From positions 1 through 18,650 of the forward strand of contig JAAXHB010000016.1 of the NCBI GenBank assembly GCA_012271125.1: 18,650 bases of DNA. The letters run 5' to 3'. Below, in pieces: positions 1 to 7,546 of the stretch. A program made the translations under genes and the position numbers. The notes under the pieces were generated by a model. It did no database searches and was not told the origin of the DNA. It saw only the letters and a program-made list of their open reading frames with translations. Position 1 is the first letter of the stretch. The number at the start of each line of letters is the position of its first letter. Source of the DNA: Actinomycetota bacterium. Its GTDB lineage: Bacteria; Actinomycetota; Acidimicrobiia; Acidimicrobiales; Aldehydirespiratoraceae.

Positions 1-180
1 CCTTGAGCACAGACCTCAACCTCGTCGACACACTCAACAAGCGCATCAAGCGAATCGCCCCACGAAAAATCGTCGACAGGGGAATTAGCTAATTGCCCCC
101 CCCCCGCGAGCCTCCTGCGCCCCAACAGACACGGTGATCCCAGCAACCATCACAGCCGCCAACACCACCGATTTAAACAT
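1..180 (-). CDS. Secreted protein of unknown function, 5' end only, frame broken at a G10 tract
   Basis: I do not recognise this gene; it runs off the left edge of the window. ATG at 178-180 follows an AAGGGA ribosome binding site with 8 nt spacing. The first ~21 residues form a typical signal peptide (MFKSVVLAAVMVAGITVSVG, then A-Q-E). Codons 26-28 fall in a run of ten G. As sequenced, the frame ends at a TAA (85-87) after 31 residues. If the run had 9 or 12 G, translation would continue without a stop to the window edge as QLANSPVDDFSWGDSLDALV and onward. That continuation is acidic and protein-like, so the true gene probably spans the tract. The product would be exported. Phase variation or a homopolymer sequencing error could explain the break. 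The opposite-strand frame over 3-92 looks like a shadow. Confidence 0.6.
96..105 (-). repeat. G10 homopolymer tract inside the secreted-protein gene
   Basis: Ten consecutive C on the plus strand, read as ten G in the coding strand, lie directly after the predicted signal peptide. Lengths of 9 or 12 keep the downstream frame open; 10 and 11 lead to TAA or TAG within a few codons. Tracts this long are prone to slipped-strand mispairing. Confidence 0.85.
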
Positions 181-200
181 TCCAAACATCCCTTAACAAT

Positions 201-211
201 CCCCCCCCCCC
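201..211 (-). repeat. G11 homopolymer tract in the leader of the secreted-protein gene
   Basis: Eleven C on the plus strand read as eleven G on the minus strand. The tract lies between a candidate extended -10 element and the ribosome binding site of the secreted-protein gene. It overlaps the expected transcription start, so its length could affect initiation or leader length. Confidence 0.8.
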
Positions 212-216
212 ACCCA

Positions 217-225
217 GATATAACA
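217..225 (-). promoter_or_regulatory. Candidate extended -10 promoter of the secreted-protein gene
   Basis: On the minus strand this reads TGT-TATATC, matching an extended -10 (TGn plus a TATAAT-like hexamer). It lies 37 nt upstream of the ATG at 180. I see no convincing -35. The predicted start of transcription falls in or at the edge of the G11 tract. Confidence 0.35.
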
Positions 226-417
226 CAATCGAGTGTGGGTGCCGGTTGAGCAACGGTGCGCTAGATAGGTGGGGGCGGAGACGGCAGCACGCACCCTCCT
301 CCCCCTGATTGTGCGCACTACCGCTCCGCTTTTGGCTGGGAAATCACCACGAGTCCCGGCCAAATCTGAACGCTAGTTGTCTTGACACTACCGCCTAGAC
401 ATTGTCTAGAGGGTCAT

Positions 418-1665
418 TTACCTCGATTCGTTGTCAAGAGACTCCAGCGGCACCAAGCTCACCGACACCAGCGGCGGTGTCACCGGTTGCACGAAGCGCA
501 GTCCCATGACCCCGTGATCATGTCCGCATGGGCTGACCAGATTGTCGACGTCAAGATCGTCAGAGCTGTCTGCCACCACTATGCGCACTTTGCCGTTGGT
601 GTCGACTTGGGCGTATTGGTTGTCGATGAATCCGCGTCCGTTGGCGTAGCCGGCAAGGTTTTCCATCCAGTGGTTGCATAGCTGAAAGTTCCAGTGTTGA
701 CAAGCTGGCTCGTCGAACTCCACGACTAGTGCTTTGCCTGATTCAAGCTGCCAGTATCCGAACTCGAAGTGCCGGTCATCGGGTGAGCCGCCGATGCTTT
801 CATACACCTCAGGTGTTAGCTGCAGCTGGTTAGGTCGGCTGCGCAGGTCCTCGGTCCAGCGTCCGTAGTCGCTCACGATGCCGACCATCATCTGTCCCGC
901 TATTGCCAAACGTTCAGCCATGTCATCGGGTTCAGGCACCAGCGGTTGCTTGTGTGCATCCAGGCAGACGATAGCCAGCCACGGCGGAGACTGCGTGTTG
1001 CGATCCTCATAGACGACACGACCCATCAGCTCACGGGTTTGAGGCGTCATCGGAAACCAGACTTCGCCATCACCTGGGTCGTCAACGGAGAGCACGAAGT
1101 CAATGTGATCGTTGTCGGGGCTTAGCTCGCTGAGCACGAAGCTGTGCGGTGTGTGGGCACGGTTCGGGTTGAATGTCTCGAGCATTGCCTCGGCTTGGGT
1201 ATCTACCTCAAAAGCGCCGGCGTTTTTTGGGATGGGCGGGCTCCATGCAGACAGGTGCGTGTAGACGTTGCCGGTTCGTCCTGTAACTCGATACCGGTAG
1301 CGAGGATCAACAGGCACGACGATGTGATCCTGATTGGGCGACTGCACTGCGTGACCGCCGTAACGAGGCGGCGGGATGAGACGAATTGGCTGGGGTGAAC
1401 GTCCTGGAGTGCGCCGTTCAATTGAACGCCCTGAGACCATTTGCACTATTCGAGTGAGGTAGCGAAACCCTTCTACGAGATCGCCATGGTTGCCTTCGGG
1501 TGCTTGACGGGCGACGATGCCGCCAGCAGTTCGTAGAGCTTCGCAGAAGTCGTCCCAGGCGCTGCCGTCAACGAGCCGCTTCTCTCGCAATTTGCTCACT
1601 TCGTCTGGTAAGCCGGCACCGTTATCACCTGTGGAACCTGTCATGTCATCCGCTGAGCCCACCAT
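418..1665 (-). CDS. DUF1214-like domain protein
   Basis: A 415-residue soluble protein with no signal peptide or membrane segment. The C-terminal third (about 325-400) resembles the DUF1214 pattern: QHWNFQLCNHWMENL, then a Tyr/Gly-rich stretch, then GKVRIVVADSS and a final HGVMGLRFV strand. Members of this family are uncharacterised and are often annotated together with DUF1254, so no reaction can be assigned. The N-terminal ~80 residues are helical and charged and may be a separate module. The start shown is ATG at 1665 with only a weak upstream AGAG. An in-frame ATG at residue 8 (MTGSTGDN) is an alternative. It lies 69 bp downstream of the methyltransferase-HNH gene on the same strand. Its base composition is GC-richer than the methyltransferase, so the two may have different histories. 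Confidence 0.6.
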   Translation of the reverse strand: MVGSADDMTGSTGDNGAGLPDEVSKLREKRLVDGSAWDDFCEALRTAGGIVARQAPEGNHGDLVEGFRYLTRIVQMVSGRSIERRTPGRSPQPIRLIPPPRYGGHAVQSPNQDHIVVPVDPRYRYRVTGRTGNVYTHLSAWSPPIPKNAGAFEVDTQAEAMLETFNPNRAHTPHSFVLSELSPDNDHIDFVLSVDDPGDGEVWFPMTPQTRELMGRVVYEDRNTQSPPWLAIVCLDAHKQPLVPEPDDMAERLAIAGQMMVGIVSDYGRWTEDLRSRPNQLQLTPEVYESIGGSPDDRHFEFGYWQLESGKALVVEFDEPACQHWNFQLCNHWMENLAGYANGRGFIDNQYAQVDTNGKVRIVVADSSDDLDVDNLVSPCGHDHGVMGLRFVQPVTPPLVSVSLVPLESLDNESR

Positions 1666-1734
1666 AGGCAGACTCTAGTTTCACATTCCCAATGTCTGGC
1701 AAGTCAGTAAGTACCTCCCATTAAGCTTGGTGCG

Positions 1735-2742
1735 TCATAATTTCAAGGTTTGTTCCGCTAGCTCGAACTTCCTTTCTGTTTGTATGTGTTTTCGTAACTC
1801 AGTCATTGTTAAACGCTGACCCTTTACACGATTACAGGATGAACAAAGTAATTGCAGATTCTCATCAGCATCCAAACCTCCTTTTGCGCGTGGAACGATG
1901 TGGTCAAGATCAAAATCATCAAAATATTTTGGACGATCACAGCCTGGGCAGGGACGACGTTCACCTTTACCGAGTTCGTGCCAACGAATGACCCTGATAC
2001 GAGGCGACCTAACTGGTCGATCTGGATCTGTGCGCTTTGGTGGTCCAGGAGGCAAATGCACTGTTGGAAGCCCTTCACGAAATCCGTCAAGGTCGACATT
2101 ATGCGCCGCTGTGTCAGACACATCCTGCAGTCGCTTTAAGGTGATTCCGACCGCTGTTTCGTCGATATCAACCCCCGCCCACTGCCTACCCAGTCGCTCT
2201 GCAGCGACCATAGCGGTGGCACACCCACAAAATGGGTCAAGAACCATATCCCCCTCATTACTACTTGCCTTAATTATTCGCTCGAGCAGGTCTAGTGGTT
2301 TCTCCGTTGGCCAGCCAGTTTTCTTGGTCGAGAAGCTCTTAAGCATTTCAGAATGCAACTCATCACCACTGTGACAATTCCATGTGTCCTCAATGGGGAA
2401 ACCTTTGCCAGTCGGCTTTTTTCCGTCTCGACGAACGTAGTCCTCGGGGTATGGCAAGTACTCCTTATTGAATTTCTTGAACGCTGCGTGACTACGGACG
2501 TAATAAAGAAGTGTGTCGTGGTTACGTATCCAACCCCGCTTCTGGGTCTTGTAGCCACTAACCCAACCAATCCTCCAAATTATTTCATTTCGAAAATTTA
2601 GTGAACCAAAAACACAGTCAAGCAACTGCTTGAGATAGTGAGCTGCGTGTGGGTCACAGTGCAAATACAAACTTCCATCAGGTTTCAGTATTCGATGGCA
2701 TTCCTGCAGACGAAGTGCCATGAACGTTAGATATGCCTGCAT
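1735..2742 (-). CDS. DNA methyltransferase-HNH nuclease fusion, C-terminal part (out of frame with its N-terminus)
   Basis: This 335-residue frame is the bulk of a beta-type amino-methyltransferase that begins at 3044. It carries the motif I region (VLDPFCGCATAMVAAERLGR, about 167-186) and the following VDID acidic loop for S-adenosylmethionine. From about residue 260 there is an HNH nuclease: CPGC, then DLDHIVPRAKGG, then LLCSSCNRVKG, with two Cys pairs for a structural zinc. Modification and probable cleavage would thus sit in one polypeptide, like a compact restriction-modification enzyme. With one extra G in the tract at 2762-2770 it joins the upstream frame to give 436 residues. The ATG at 2742 has an AGGGG about 6 nt upstream, so separate translation is possible, but the piece would lack motif IV. 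The region is visibly AT-richer than its neighbours, suggesting transfer. Confidence 0.75.
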   Translation of the reverse strand: MQAYLTFMALRLQECHRILKPDGSLYLHCDPHAAHYLKQLLDCVFGSLNFRNEIIWRIGWVSGYKTQKRGWIRNHDTLLYYVRSHAAFKKFNKEYLPYPEDYVRRDGKKPTGKGFPIEDTWNCHSGDELHSEMLKSFSTKKTGWPTEKPLDLLERIIKASSNEGDMVLDPFCGCATAMVAAERLGRQWAGVDIDETAVGITLKRLQDVSDTAAHNVDLDGFREGLPTVHLPPGPPKRTDPDRPVRSPRIRVIRWHELGKGERRPCPGCDRPKYFDDFDLDHIVPRAKGGLDADENLQLLCSSCNRVKGQRLTMTELRKHIQTERKFELAEQTLKL

Positions 2743-2756
2743 GGAGTCCCCTGCTG

Positions 2757-3044
2757 TCAGACCCCCCCCCGGACTGTGTAATGCATAGCGGGGTCTGCCG
2801 CTTCTTGGAGTTCAGCCCACTCTTCTTTGACATCATCCATAGACCAAATGTCTTCGAATTTTGCTCCTTCAGCATCAGAACCAAGTGGGGCGTGATAATT
2901 CCTTTTAGTGTTGAAGGGCGGATCTAGGTAAATCAGATCGACACACTCTGAGTTAATACCACGCAAAATGGGAAGATTGTTATCAATCCATAGCGTCCGG
3001 TTTAGGAAATTTGGCTTGCCTGTAACAGCACCAGAACCTTCCAT
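2757..3044 (-). CDS. DNA methyltransferase N-terminal part (motif IV), ends at a G9 tract
   Basis: A 95-residue frame starts at ATG 3044 and stops right after a run of nine G. It contains VDLIYLDPPFNTKRNY (about 35-50), the catalytic motif IV (DPPF). DPPY/F is typical of N6-adenine enzymes, and motif IV preceding motif I is the beta-class order. As sequenced, translation ends in VRGGV-stop. With ten G it would read through VRGGGLTAGDS into the 1735-2742 frame. It starts only 28 bp after the EccCb-like gene, so it may be transcribed with the type VII operon. I see no clear ribosome binding site. The target sequence cannot be read from the protein. Confidence 0.75.
   Translation of the reverse strand: MEGSGAVTGKPNFLNRTLWIDNNLPILRGINSECVDLIYLDPPFNTKRNYHAPLGSDAEGAKFEDIWSMDDVKEEWAELQEAADPAMHYTVRGGV
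2762..2770 (-). repeat. G9 homopolymer tract switching the methyltransferase-HNH reading frame
   Basis: Nine C on the plus strand, nine G in the coding strand. With 9 G the frame ends at TGA at once. With 10 (or 7) the full 436-residue methyltransferase-HNH is made. With 8 (or 11) a different frame runs about 28 residues to a stop. The three outcomes fit a phase-variable switch. Confidence 0.85.
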
Positions 3045-3072
3045 TGAGGTGAGCTTAGTGATTGGGGCTTGT

Positions 3073-4803
3073 CTAGTCGTTGCCCTTTACAAGCGCTATT
3101 TGTGCCATTTCGGCAGCGGCGTTGGACACCAAGAGTCCTCTGCCGATCTGTGATGGTGCCTCGAAACGTGGCGGCAAGGTCACACCCAGCAAGTCACCGT
3201 CGAGCGGACCGGGACGCAAAAGCACACCGCTGCGGCAAGCTCGCATTTCGCTGAGCCAATGCCCATAAGAGGAGCGCAGCCGATCTGCGGTCGTTGCCGC
3301 AATGATCAGTTCATGATGCTCCCCGCCTTGGTATGAATTAGACGCCAACCGTTGCAAGATCGTGTCGTCGTTGTCGTGGCAACGCTCGGCGTCATCGATT
3401 AAGAGCACACGCCAACGTCTTGCATCCGCGAACGATGATTCATCGTGTTCGGCTTGTGCCGAGGTTTCTGGCAGGTCACGCGCAGCGATGGCGTCGATTT
3501 CAAGTTGCTCCGATAGCTCACATCGAGCGGTGTTTGACACCACTAGGACTTCTATGCCGGCTCGTTGAGCTGCCATCCCAATCACCGACAGCGTTGAGGT
3601 GCGGCCGCTTCGAGGGGGACCTAGCACTACAGCGTGTTCGCCCATGTAGAGGGTGATGCCGGTGGCTTTCAAGGTTGAGTCGCTCAATGCAATTTGGAGC
3701 CGAACCGACTTGTCGTCACTAGCCGCACCGACTGGTAAATCATCGGCGTGAACCTCATTTGGCAACACGCCGATCTGATGGGGTGCCTGCTGTGGGTGTT
3801 CTGTGACATTTATGTCGGCAACGGTGAAGCTGTCTTGTGACCTTTGAGCTAGCTGATTAGAAGAGATGTTGCCCTCATCGGGAAGGGCTACCTGTAGCTC
3901 TAGTCCGCTGCGAGCATCTATGGCACGACCTGCTGGGAGCTTTGAGAAGTCAGTTCGCACACCGAAGCGCAACCCGTCGCCTATTTCTGCCGTGTTGTGC
4001 AACAGCACCATGCCGGCCGACGCGGTCAGCTCGGCAGGCAAATTCGCGGCTCTGCTCACGCTGGCTATTACCACGACTCCGGCGGAGGGTCCTTGAGTCC
4101 AGATGCGTGATAAAAGTCGATGCGGTTCTGGGTCAGTTACTAGGTCGTGAACTTTGGTGAGGGCACCTAAGTCATCGATTACCAACACAATCTGAGACGG
4201 AGGGTCTGGCTGAGGTGAGGGTGACGGATTGGGATGTGGATTTGGCGACTGGACTGGCTTGCTAGCCGGCGAGCTTTCTAACGCACGGCGATTGCTGATG
4301 GTATCTACAAGAAAACGCAGCAGGCGGATGCGGCGTTCGGTTTCGGTGCTGTGGGCAACCGTCCCGACCTGGGGCAAACACTCCAGTGATTTGAGTGCTC
4401 CGCTGTTGAGGTCGATTCCATACACGTGGAGATCGCTGGAGTTTTTGCACTGATCTAATACGACCGAACAAAGCGTGGTTGTCTTACCTGATTTCGGACC
4501 GCCCACTACAACCAAATGACCTTGAGAGGGACTCCAGCCGCTTACATATTGGCGTTGCCGTTCTGGATCGTCTACCAGCCATGCGGCGGCATTATCTGAC
4601 CGTCCAGAGTCGATGTTCTTTGAGGGGTGAGTAAGTAGCTCAGAGCGACTTAAGGAGTCAGGCAGAGGCTCCGGCCATGGTGAGCGCACAGGCAAGGCGT
4701 CGCCGTATGCGCTAACCACGCAGTCCACGATCTTGGTGAGATCGCTGCGCACATCGACGGATAGGGAGTCCATCTTGCGTGAATCGGTGCTTGTATCAAG
4801 CAT
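3073..4803 (-). CDS. eccCb: EccCb-like type VII secretion ATPase (second half of a split EccC)
   Basis: A 576-residue protein with two P-loop modules and no membrane segment, as expected for the distal ATPase domains of EccC. The first module has Walker A GGPKSGKT (101-108) and Walker B IVLVIDDLG (205-213). A Pro/Ser/Asn-rich insert (about 183-203) lies just before that Walker B. The second has GPPRSGRT (395-402), with Arg replacing the Walker A lysine, and RVLLIDDAER (465-474), so it is probably a poor ATPase. In characterised EccC proteins the last ATPase domain binds the export signal of WXG100 substrates. The C-terminus (LDGDLLGVTLPPRFEAP then GRGLLV) matches the usual end of EccC. ATG 4803 overlaps the end of the preceding ATPase gene by 8 nt (ATGCTTGA), implying translational coupling. 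Confidence 0.75.
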   Translation of the reverse strand: MLDTSTDSRKMDSLSVDVRSDLTKIVDCVVSAYGDALPVRSPWPEPLPDSLSRSELLTHPSKNIDSGRSDNAAAWLVDDPERQRQYVSGWSPSQGHLVVVGGPKSGKTTTLCSVVLDQCKNSSDLHVYGIDLNSGALKSLECLPQVGTVAHSTETERRIRLLRFLVDTISNRRALESSPASKPVQSPNPHPNPSPSPQPDPPSQIVLVIDDLGALTKVHDLVTDPEPHRLLSRIWTQGPSAGVVVIASVSRAANLPAELTASAGMVLLHNTAEIGDGLRFGVRTDFSKLPAGRAIDARSGLELQVALPDEGNISSNQLAQRSQDSFTVADINVTEHPQQAPHQIGVLPNEVHADDLPVGAASDDKSVRLQIALSDSTLKATGITLYMGEHAVVLGPPRSGRTSTLSVIGMAAQRAGIEVLVVSNTARCELSEQLEIDAIAARDLPETSAQAEHDESSFADARRWRVLLIDDAERCHDNDDTILQRLASNSYQGGEHHELIIAATTADRLRSSYGHWLSEMRACRSGVLLRPGPLDGDLLGVTLPPRFEAPSQIGRGLLVSNAAAEMAQIALVKGND

Positions 4804-7510
4804 TTCGCACAGAACCCTCTATAGGTACAGAGCCATTTAGCGAATAACTGCAAAGCACTTTTGCCCGAAACTCGTTGTTGGGAACTTCTGAAGGCTCACT
4901 TACTAGGGCGCATTGGAACGCCTTGAGTTCATCGGGCCCGAACTTTGCCCAGGCATAGCCGGGACGTTGTCGGGGAATGTTGGCGGCTTCGGGCGAGCCG
5001 ATGATGTCGACGGAGTCATTGCGATCTGTGACCCGCAGGGCAATGCGTGTGGAGGTGTTGGCGCGGATGTCCTCGGTGATAACTCCGGCTGGGCGTTGCG
5101 TGGCAAGGATTAGATGCACTCCAAGGCTGCGCCCACGTTGAGCAATGCCAACTAGCGACGACAGGAAGTCAGGCAGTTCCGCTGCCAAGGTTGCGAACTC
5201 GTCAACAACTACCACTAGGCGCGGTAGTGGATTAGCCCGCAGGTCGTCCGCACGATCAGGGTCAGCTACAAAATCTTCGCTGTTTAGCCCATCTAGAGCG
5301 GCAAGGTCTTCTACGCCTAGCGCTCGAAGGCGCTCCTCCCTGTAGCGAAGCTCAGCCTCTAGGCACACCAGCGCACGCTGCGCCAGACGATTGTCAAGGT
5401 CGGTCACTAGTCCAGCCACGTGTGGCAAATCCGCGCAGCAGTCAAAGGCTGCGCCGCCCTTGTAATCAACTAGCACAAACGCCAAATGCTCAGGCGATGT
5501 GTTCAGCGCCAGCCCTGCCACCAAAGACCGCAAGAGCTCTGACTTGCCTGAACCGGTTGTGCCTCCAACAAGCAGGTGTGGCCCATCGGCAACGAGGTCA
5601 AGCATTACTGGGCCTGTGCCATCGACACCGATGGGGGTTCTCAAGCTGCGACGACTATTAGACCAGTGCCGCTTAACCACCTCAGGGCTTAGCTGAGAGC
5701 CAAAGTCAACTAGCTCCAGCAAGCTCACACGATTTGGTATCTGTGTAGTGGCGTCATGATGTTCTGGGTCGTCGAGGCGAGCTAAACCAGCTGCGGCCTT
5801 AGCAGCGGTAGCGACAGACATTCCCCAACCATCAACTGATTCGAGGGCAGCAGATGTCTTTGGATTGACAAGCCTTAGCTCGCCAGCAATATGGCGAACC
5901 TCCACGACAGTGGTGCAGTCCGCCGGTAAATCATTGGCGTCGTCCACCAGCACGATTACCGAGAGCCGTTCAAGACCCAACGCCACCCGACCTGGAGCAG
6001 ATCGCCCTATGAGCGCATTAGCGCCGTCGACTACTAGCAAGCGTGATCGGTTTGACTTCTCAACCTTTAGGGCTTCTACGACGTTGACAGCTGGCTCAGC
6101 TTGGGAAGGCTCTGGCGTCGCGATGTCGGCTACTAGCGAAATTGACTCGCTTCGCGCATGTGGTAACCACTTACACCATGCCCACAGACCACGCGAAGCA
6201 AATACGGCGACGGCAAGATCTGCGGGGCCATGCAGGGTCGCAGCTTGAACGACAAGGCAGCGAGCCACCGCTCTGGCGGCATTGCGGTCGCCGACGATTC
6301 CGATGATTTCGCCATCAGTTAACGCCACGGCAATGGGCACGTCATGTAAGGGGCCCATAGAAGCAATTGCTGCCGTGACACCTGTTGCGTGTTTGGCTCC
6401 AGCACCTGAACTCGACCCGGATTCCGATATGACCTCGAGCCGCGGTTCAAAGGGCACTGTTGCTGTGCCAATTCCCAGCCGCATCGCATCGGAATCACCT
6501 CGGCGACGTTCCCAACATTTCACCGACGACGTCTCCGCACGGCGCACAATCTCAGCGGGATCACACACGACGTTCATGCGTCGATACTTCTCAGCAGCCC
6601 ACACGCCTGGCAATGCCCGCACGATCCGCTCTACTGAAGCATCAACCTGTAGGCACAGCTTCTCGTGACGTTTGCGAGCACGCCGCTTTCGTTCCAGCCA
6701 CGTACCGACGCTCAGCACCGGCCCGAGAATCGAAAATACAGCCATGTATGGACTCCAAAGCACTGCCAAGACCAGCCCAACAATCACAGGCAGGCAAAGC
6801 TGAACCCAGGAAAGCGGCTCGCCTTTCGGAACTGAAGAGGGGTCTGCAGGAACCTTCAATGTGGTTACCGGCGTGGGCGACTTACGCCTTGGCGGACGAT
6901 TGAAGGAAATCCGTCCAGCTTGCTGTTCGGCCTCGGCATGGCGGTCGTTGATCAAACTTCGACACGCCACCCGAGTAGCGCCAAGGCGAAGACTCTCCCC
7001 TGCCGTAAGGCACTCCTCGCCTAGATCTGAACCGTTAATAACTGTGCCGTTATGTGAGCCAAGGTCCGTGACGGTTGGCGCATGGTTGACTGGTGCGGTG
7101 ATTTTTGCGTGGCGGCGAGACACAGTTGGATCTGTCAGCACGAGATCGCAGTCACGGCCGCGTCCAATTACCCAGGAGACGTCTTTGCTGGCTTCGTCTT
7201 TGCTGTCTTTATAGCCGGAATCAGCGGGGGCGTCAAGGACGTCGCCGGCTTGAAGCCCGCCTGTGACGACAAGCTGGCGCGAGCAGCTTCTAGGGTGTGA
7301 CTGGTGTGGCGGGCAGAGTTCGGCGAGTGAACCTTCCCAGAAGGTGACGTCGACTAATGGCAGCGTTGGGGCAAGCACTTGCCCGTCAATATGTAGATCA
7401 CCTGTGCCACCGTTGGGGAGTGCCGCCGCGAGATCGGAAACGGTGGCACCCCCCAAGGGGCCTAACTCGACAATGTGCTCTAATGCGCCATCGCGGTAAC
7501 GCAACCTCAT
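4796..7510 (-). CDS. eccCa: FHA-containing EccCa/EssC-like membrane ATPase of a type VII secretion system
   Basis: About 904 residues. An FHA domain (about 113-185) shows IGRGRDCDLVL, SRRHA and DLGSHNGT, which predicts binding of phosphothreonine. Two membrane segments follow (about 238-272), then a basic region. A C-terminal FtsK/SpoIIIE ATPase has Walker A GGTTGSGKSE (about 649-658), Walker B VVVVDEFATL (about 766-775) and ATQRPAG. This is the motor that drives export of WXG100 proteins. An N-terminal FHA is typical of EssC (Firmicutes) and of some actinobacterial homologues, whereas mycobacterial EccCa usually lacks it. The first ATPase core looks complete. I chose ATG 7510; a TTG two codons upstream is the alternative. 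Neither has a clear ribosome binding site. It lies 36 bp after the WXG100 gene and overlaps the next ATPase gene. Confidence 0.8.
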   Translation of the reverse strand: MRLRYRDGALEHIVELGPLGGATVSDLAAALPNGGTGDLHIDGQVLAPTLPLVDVTFWEGSLAELCPPHQSHPRSCSRQLVVTGGLQAGDVLDAPADSGYKDSKDEASKDVSWVIGRGRDCDLVLTDPTVSRRHAKITAPVNHAPTVTDLGSHNGTVINGSDLGEECLTAGESLRLGATRVACRSLINDRHAEAEQQAGRISFNRPPRRKSPTPVTTLKVPADPSSVPKGEPLSWVQLCLPVIVGLVLAVLWSPYMAVFSILGPVLSVGTWLERKRRARKRHEKLCLQVDASVERIVRALPGVWAAEKYRRMNVVCDPAEIVRRAETSSVKCWERRRGDSDAMRLGIGTATVPFEPRLEVISESGSSSGAGAKHATGVTAAIASMGPLHDVPIAVALTDGEIIGIVGDRNAARAVARCLVVQAATLHGPADLAVAVFASRGLWAWCKWLPHARSESISLVADIATPEPSQAEPAVNVVEALKVEKSNRSRLLVVDGANALIGRSAPGRVALGLERLSVIVLVDDANDLPADCTTVVEVRHIAGELRLVNPKTSAALESVDGWGMSVATAAKAAAGLARLDDPEHHDATTQIPNRVSLLELVDFGSQLSPEVVKRHWSNSRRSLRTPIGVDGTGPVMLDLVADGPHLLVGGTTGSGKSELLRSLVAGLALNTSPEHLAFVLVDYKGGAAFDCCADLPHVAGLVTDLDNRLAQRALVCLEAELRYREERLRALGVEDLAALDGLNSEDFVADPDRADDLRANPLPRLVVVVDEFATLAAELPDFLSSLVGIAQRGRSLGVHLILATQRPAGVITEDIRANTSTRIALRVTDRNDSVDIIGSPEAANIPRQRPGYAWAKFGPDELKAFQCALVSEPSEVPNNEFRAKVLCSYSLNGSVPIEGSVRNA

Positions 7511-7546
7511 TGTCAAGCAATCAGGAATCTGATACGTGTCAGTCGG

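Larger units (their letters stand above)
181..417. other. Intergenic region with a 15-bp palindrome and no gene
   Basis: I see no credible coding sequence here. The stretch holds the G11 tract and the candidate promoter of the secreted gene. At 395-409 there is a perfect palindrome, CTAGACA-T-TGTCTAG, 8 nt beyond the stop codon of the DUF1214-like gene. The palindrome has a 1-nt centre and no T tract, so it looks more like a DNA operator than a terminator. A perfect TTGACA lies at 382-387, 17 nt before TCTAGA (405-410). This would be a plus-strand promoter pointing antisense into the DUF1214-like gene, with the palindrome over its spacer and -10. Its -10 matches only 3 of 6 bases, so the promoter is doubtful. 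Confidence 0.45.

Noticed and set aside
3..92. Plus-strand open frame ending in TAA at the left edge, possible end of an upstream gene
   Set aside because: The opposite strand over the same bases reads as the continuation of a signal-peptide gene with good protein composition. The plus frame is basic, short, and has no recognisable motif.
382..681. 99-codon plus-strand frame at the end of the DUF1214-like gene
   Set aside because: It starts inside the candidate -35 hexamer, is rich in His/Arg/Cys in an atypical way, and lies opposite a better-supported gene.
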